Shown one piece after another: positions 62,731 to 64,000 of a DNA stretch of 64,000 nucleotides. Made by a program: the position numbers and the translations under genes. The stretch is from contig NC_088300.1 of assembly GCF_032854445.1 (NCBI RefSeq), positions 44,573,682-44,637,681 of the forward strand, written 5' to 3'. Numbering within the stretch: position 1 is the first letter of the stretch; every line of letters starts with the position of its first letter. Source of the stretch: Liolophura sinensis. Lineage: Eukaryota > Mollusca > Polyplacophora > Chitonida > Chitonidae. Under the pieces are notes generated by a model that was not told the origin of the DNA, did no database searches, and worked only from the letters and a program-made list of their open reading frames with translations.

Positions 62731-64000
62731 TAGTGATGTAACAAATGAGCACAATACTGGATGTCATGGTTATGGGTGCTGGTCCATTAATTGAAGAACA
62801 TGGCTTGTTCCGGAGTTTACTGGGTACATGTAATTGCGTCCACTGCTTTGCAAATTCTTGCACAAACCTCTCACTGCTTCACAAAGAGATACTGTACCAA
62901 ACCGTTTTAAATGCTGACACAAAATTAGTCTGTAATTTTTGCTTTAGTCATGGTTCAGATATTTATTTGATACATTAAAGCGCCATGGTTCACGTCATTC
63001 AAGATATGGCTACTGTTGCATTTGGAAAAGTGCAATCAAATGTACTATAACAGCTTTTCTCTCTGAATTTAGATATTTTTAACACAGTTCCCTTACAATA
63101 TATTAATCGACGGTCTCCAGGTTTTTTAAACTCCTATGAAATGTTAAGTCACAAGAAGGTATACCCTAATTTTTAAATTATTTTCAAGTCAAAGTTATTT
63201 GCATGGAGCGCACAGTCAATTACACTGCACAATCCCTTCTTCACATTGCTCTGAAATTATAAAATTAAAGAACAAAGTAGTTCATTTTTTCATGGTTATT
63301 GGTCAGTTAAAGGTAAAATTTGATCTTATATAAGTTAAAAGGGTTTAAGATTACCATAAGTACTCTGTTTCACCACATAAAATGCCGTCCAGCAAAAAAT
63401 TTAAATCTAATTCGTCCTTAATTACAGAAGTTTAGTGTAGTTTTATTGCTAATCACGTTAACTCTCTGGATATTTTTAAGACATTAGGCCAAATTATTCT
63501 GTATTTTGTAGAAAGAGATGCAAATAGCTCTCCAGAGGTCTTGGCATCGGGTCATCAAACTACGTTATTTTTGCATGAAACCGGTGGTTAAACGCTTAAT
63601 AATGTGATTTCTCTTTACAAAATCTAGCAGCAACATTTGTATAAAATATCCACTTGATAGGTGTTTAATTCTAAATTCAAATCTCTTGGCTGCTGTTACG
63701 CGCTAACTGCTACTTGATACTTATACAGCATTCTTACTTTGCAGCTTTCTTCAGCTATCTAATCCATTTTCTTCCCATCTCGGCTTTTATACACCACGTG
63801 ATTTATTGTCACCGTCAGACTCGGGAACATGTAATCATTCTGAGTCTGGTTCTTCTGCTTAAGTTTAGAGAATGAGAGTAGAGGGAAAGGGATGTCCGGA
63901 GACAGGACAGTGTACAAGCCAACACATATAGGTGAGCGTATACTATACATTATGCAGCATGTTGATTATAGTGACATGTTAGCAGGTTGACAATGTATTC
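62731..64000. other. AT-rich non-genic DNA, nothing recognised
   Basis: No gene, repeat or RNA gene identified. Confidence 0.6.

Overview
This is a gene-poor stretch of an animal nuclear genome, most likely a mollusc or another lophotrochozoan. Three things point that way: one spliced-genome-style GPCR gene in 64 kb, no prokaryotic gene layout, and many copies of tRNA-derived SINEs with ATAA-type tails, one of which strongly resembles SINEs common in molluscs. The species cannot be named from this window. Base composition is AT-rich, with short GC-rich islands that mostly coincide with SINE remnants.

The only protein-coding gene I can support is an intact, single-exon dopamine D1-like receptor (Dop1R1 type) at 58924-60084 on the + strand. 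It has all seven membrane segments, the aminergic Asp, three catechol-binding serines, DRY, CWxP and NPxxY motifs, and a polyadenylation signal 182 nt after the stop. Its leader carries an upstream ATG 7 nt before the start, opening an overlapping 34-codon frame, and a further 77-codon frame ending 16 nt before the start. All other open frames are short and look like chance frames or translated repeats.

The rest is repeats and unannotated DNA. SINE family A has about a dozen copies and fragments spread from 0.46 kb to 61.8 kb, including a head-to-head inverted pair at 24.2-24.6 kb. SINE family B has three copies, at 12.9-13.4 kb and 47 kb. A third family is seen only as tails, at 4.4 and 32.9 kb. 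There are several independent minisatellites: a 35-bp array rich in E-boxes (20.7-21.9 kb), a roughly 60-bp array interrupted by SINE B (46.7-47.8 kb), a 36-bp array with a 299-bp segmental duplication (48.3-49.1 kb), a 38-bp array with 76-bp dimer structure (49.4-49.9 kb), and two degenerate arrays downstream of the receptor (61.3-62.1 and 62.2-62.7 kb). Microsatellites, G-quadruplex-prone tracts and a perfect 22-bp hairpin at 1.1 kb complete the picture.

Layout: 1-20 kb is non-genic with SINEs; 20.7-21.9 kb is the 35-bp array; 22-46.7 kb is mostly featureless; 46.7-49.9 kb is a cluster of three different tandem repeats; 50-58.6 kb is non-genic and may hold leader exons or control DNA of the receptor; 58.6-60.3 kb is the receptor; 60.3-62.7 kb is a palindrome-bearing block and tandem repeats; 62.7-64 kb is AT-rich DNA with nothing recognised.
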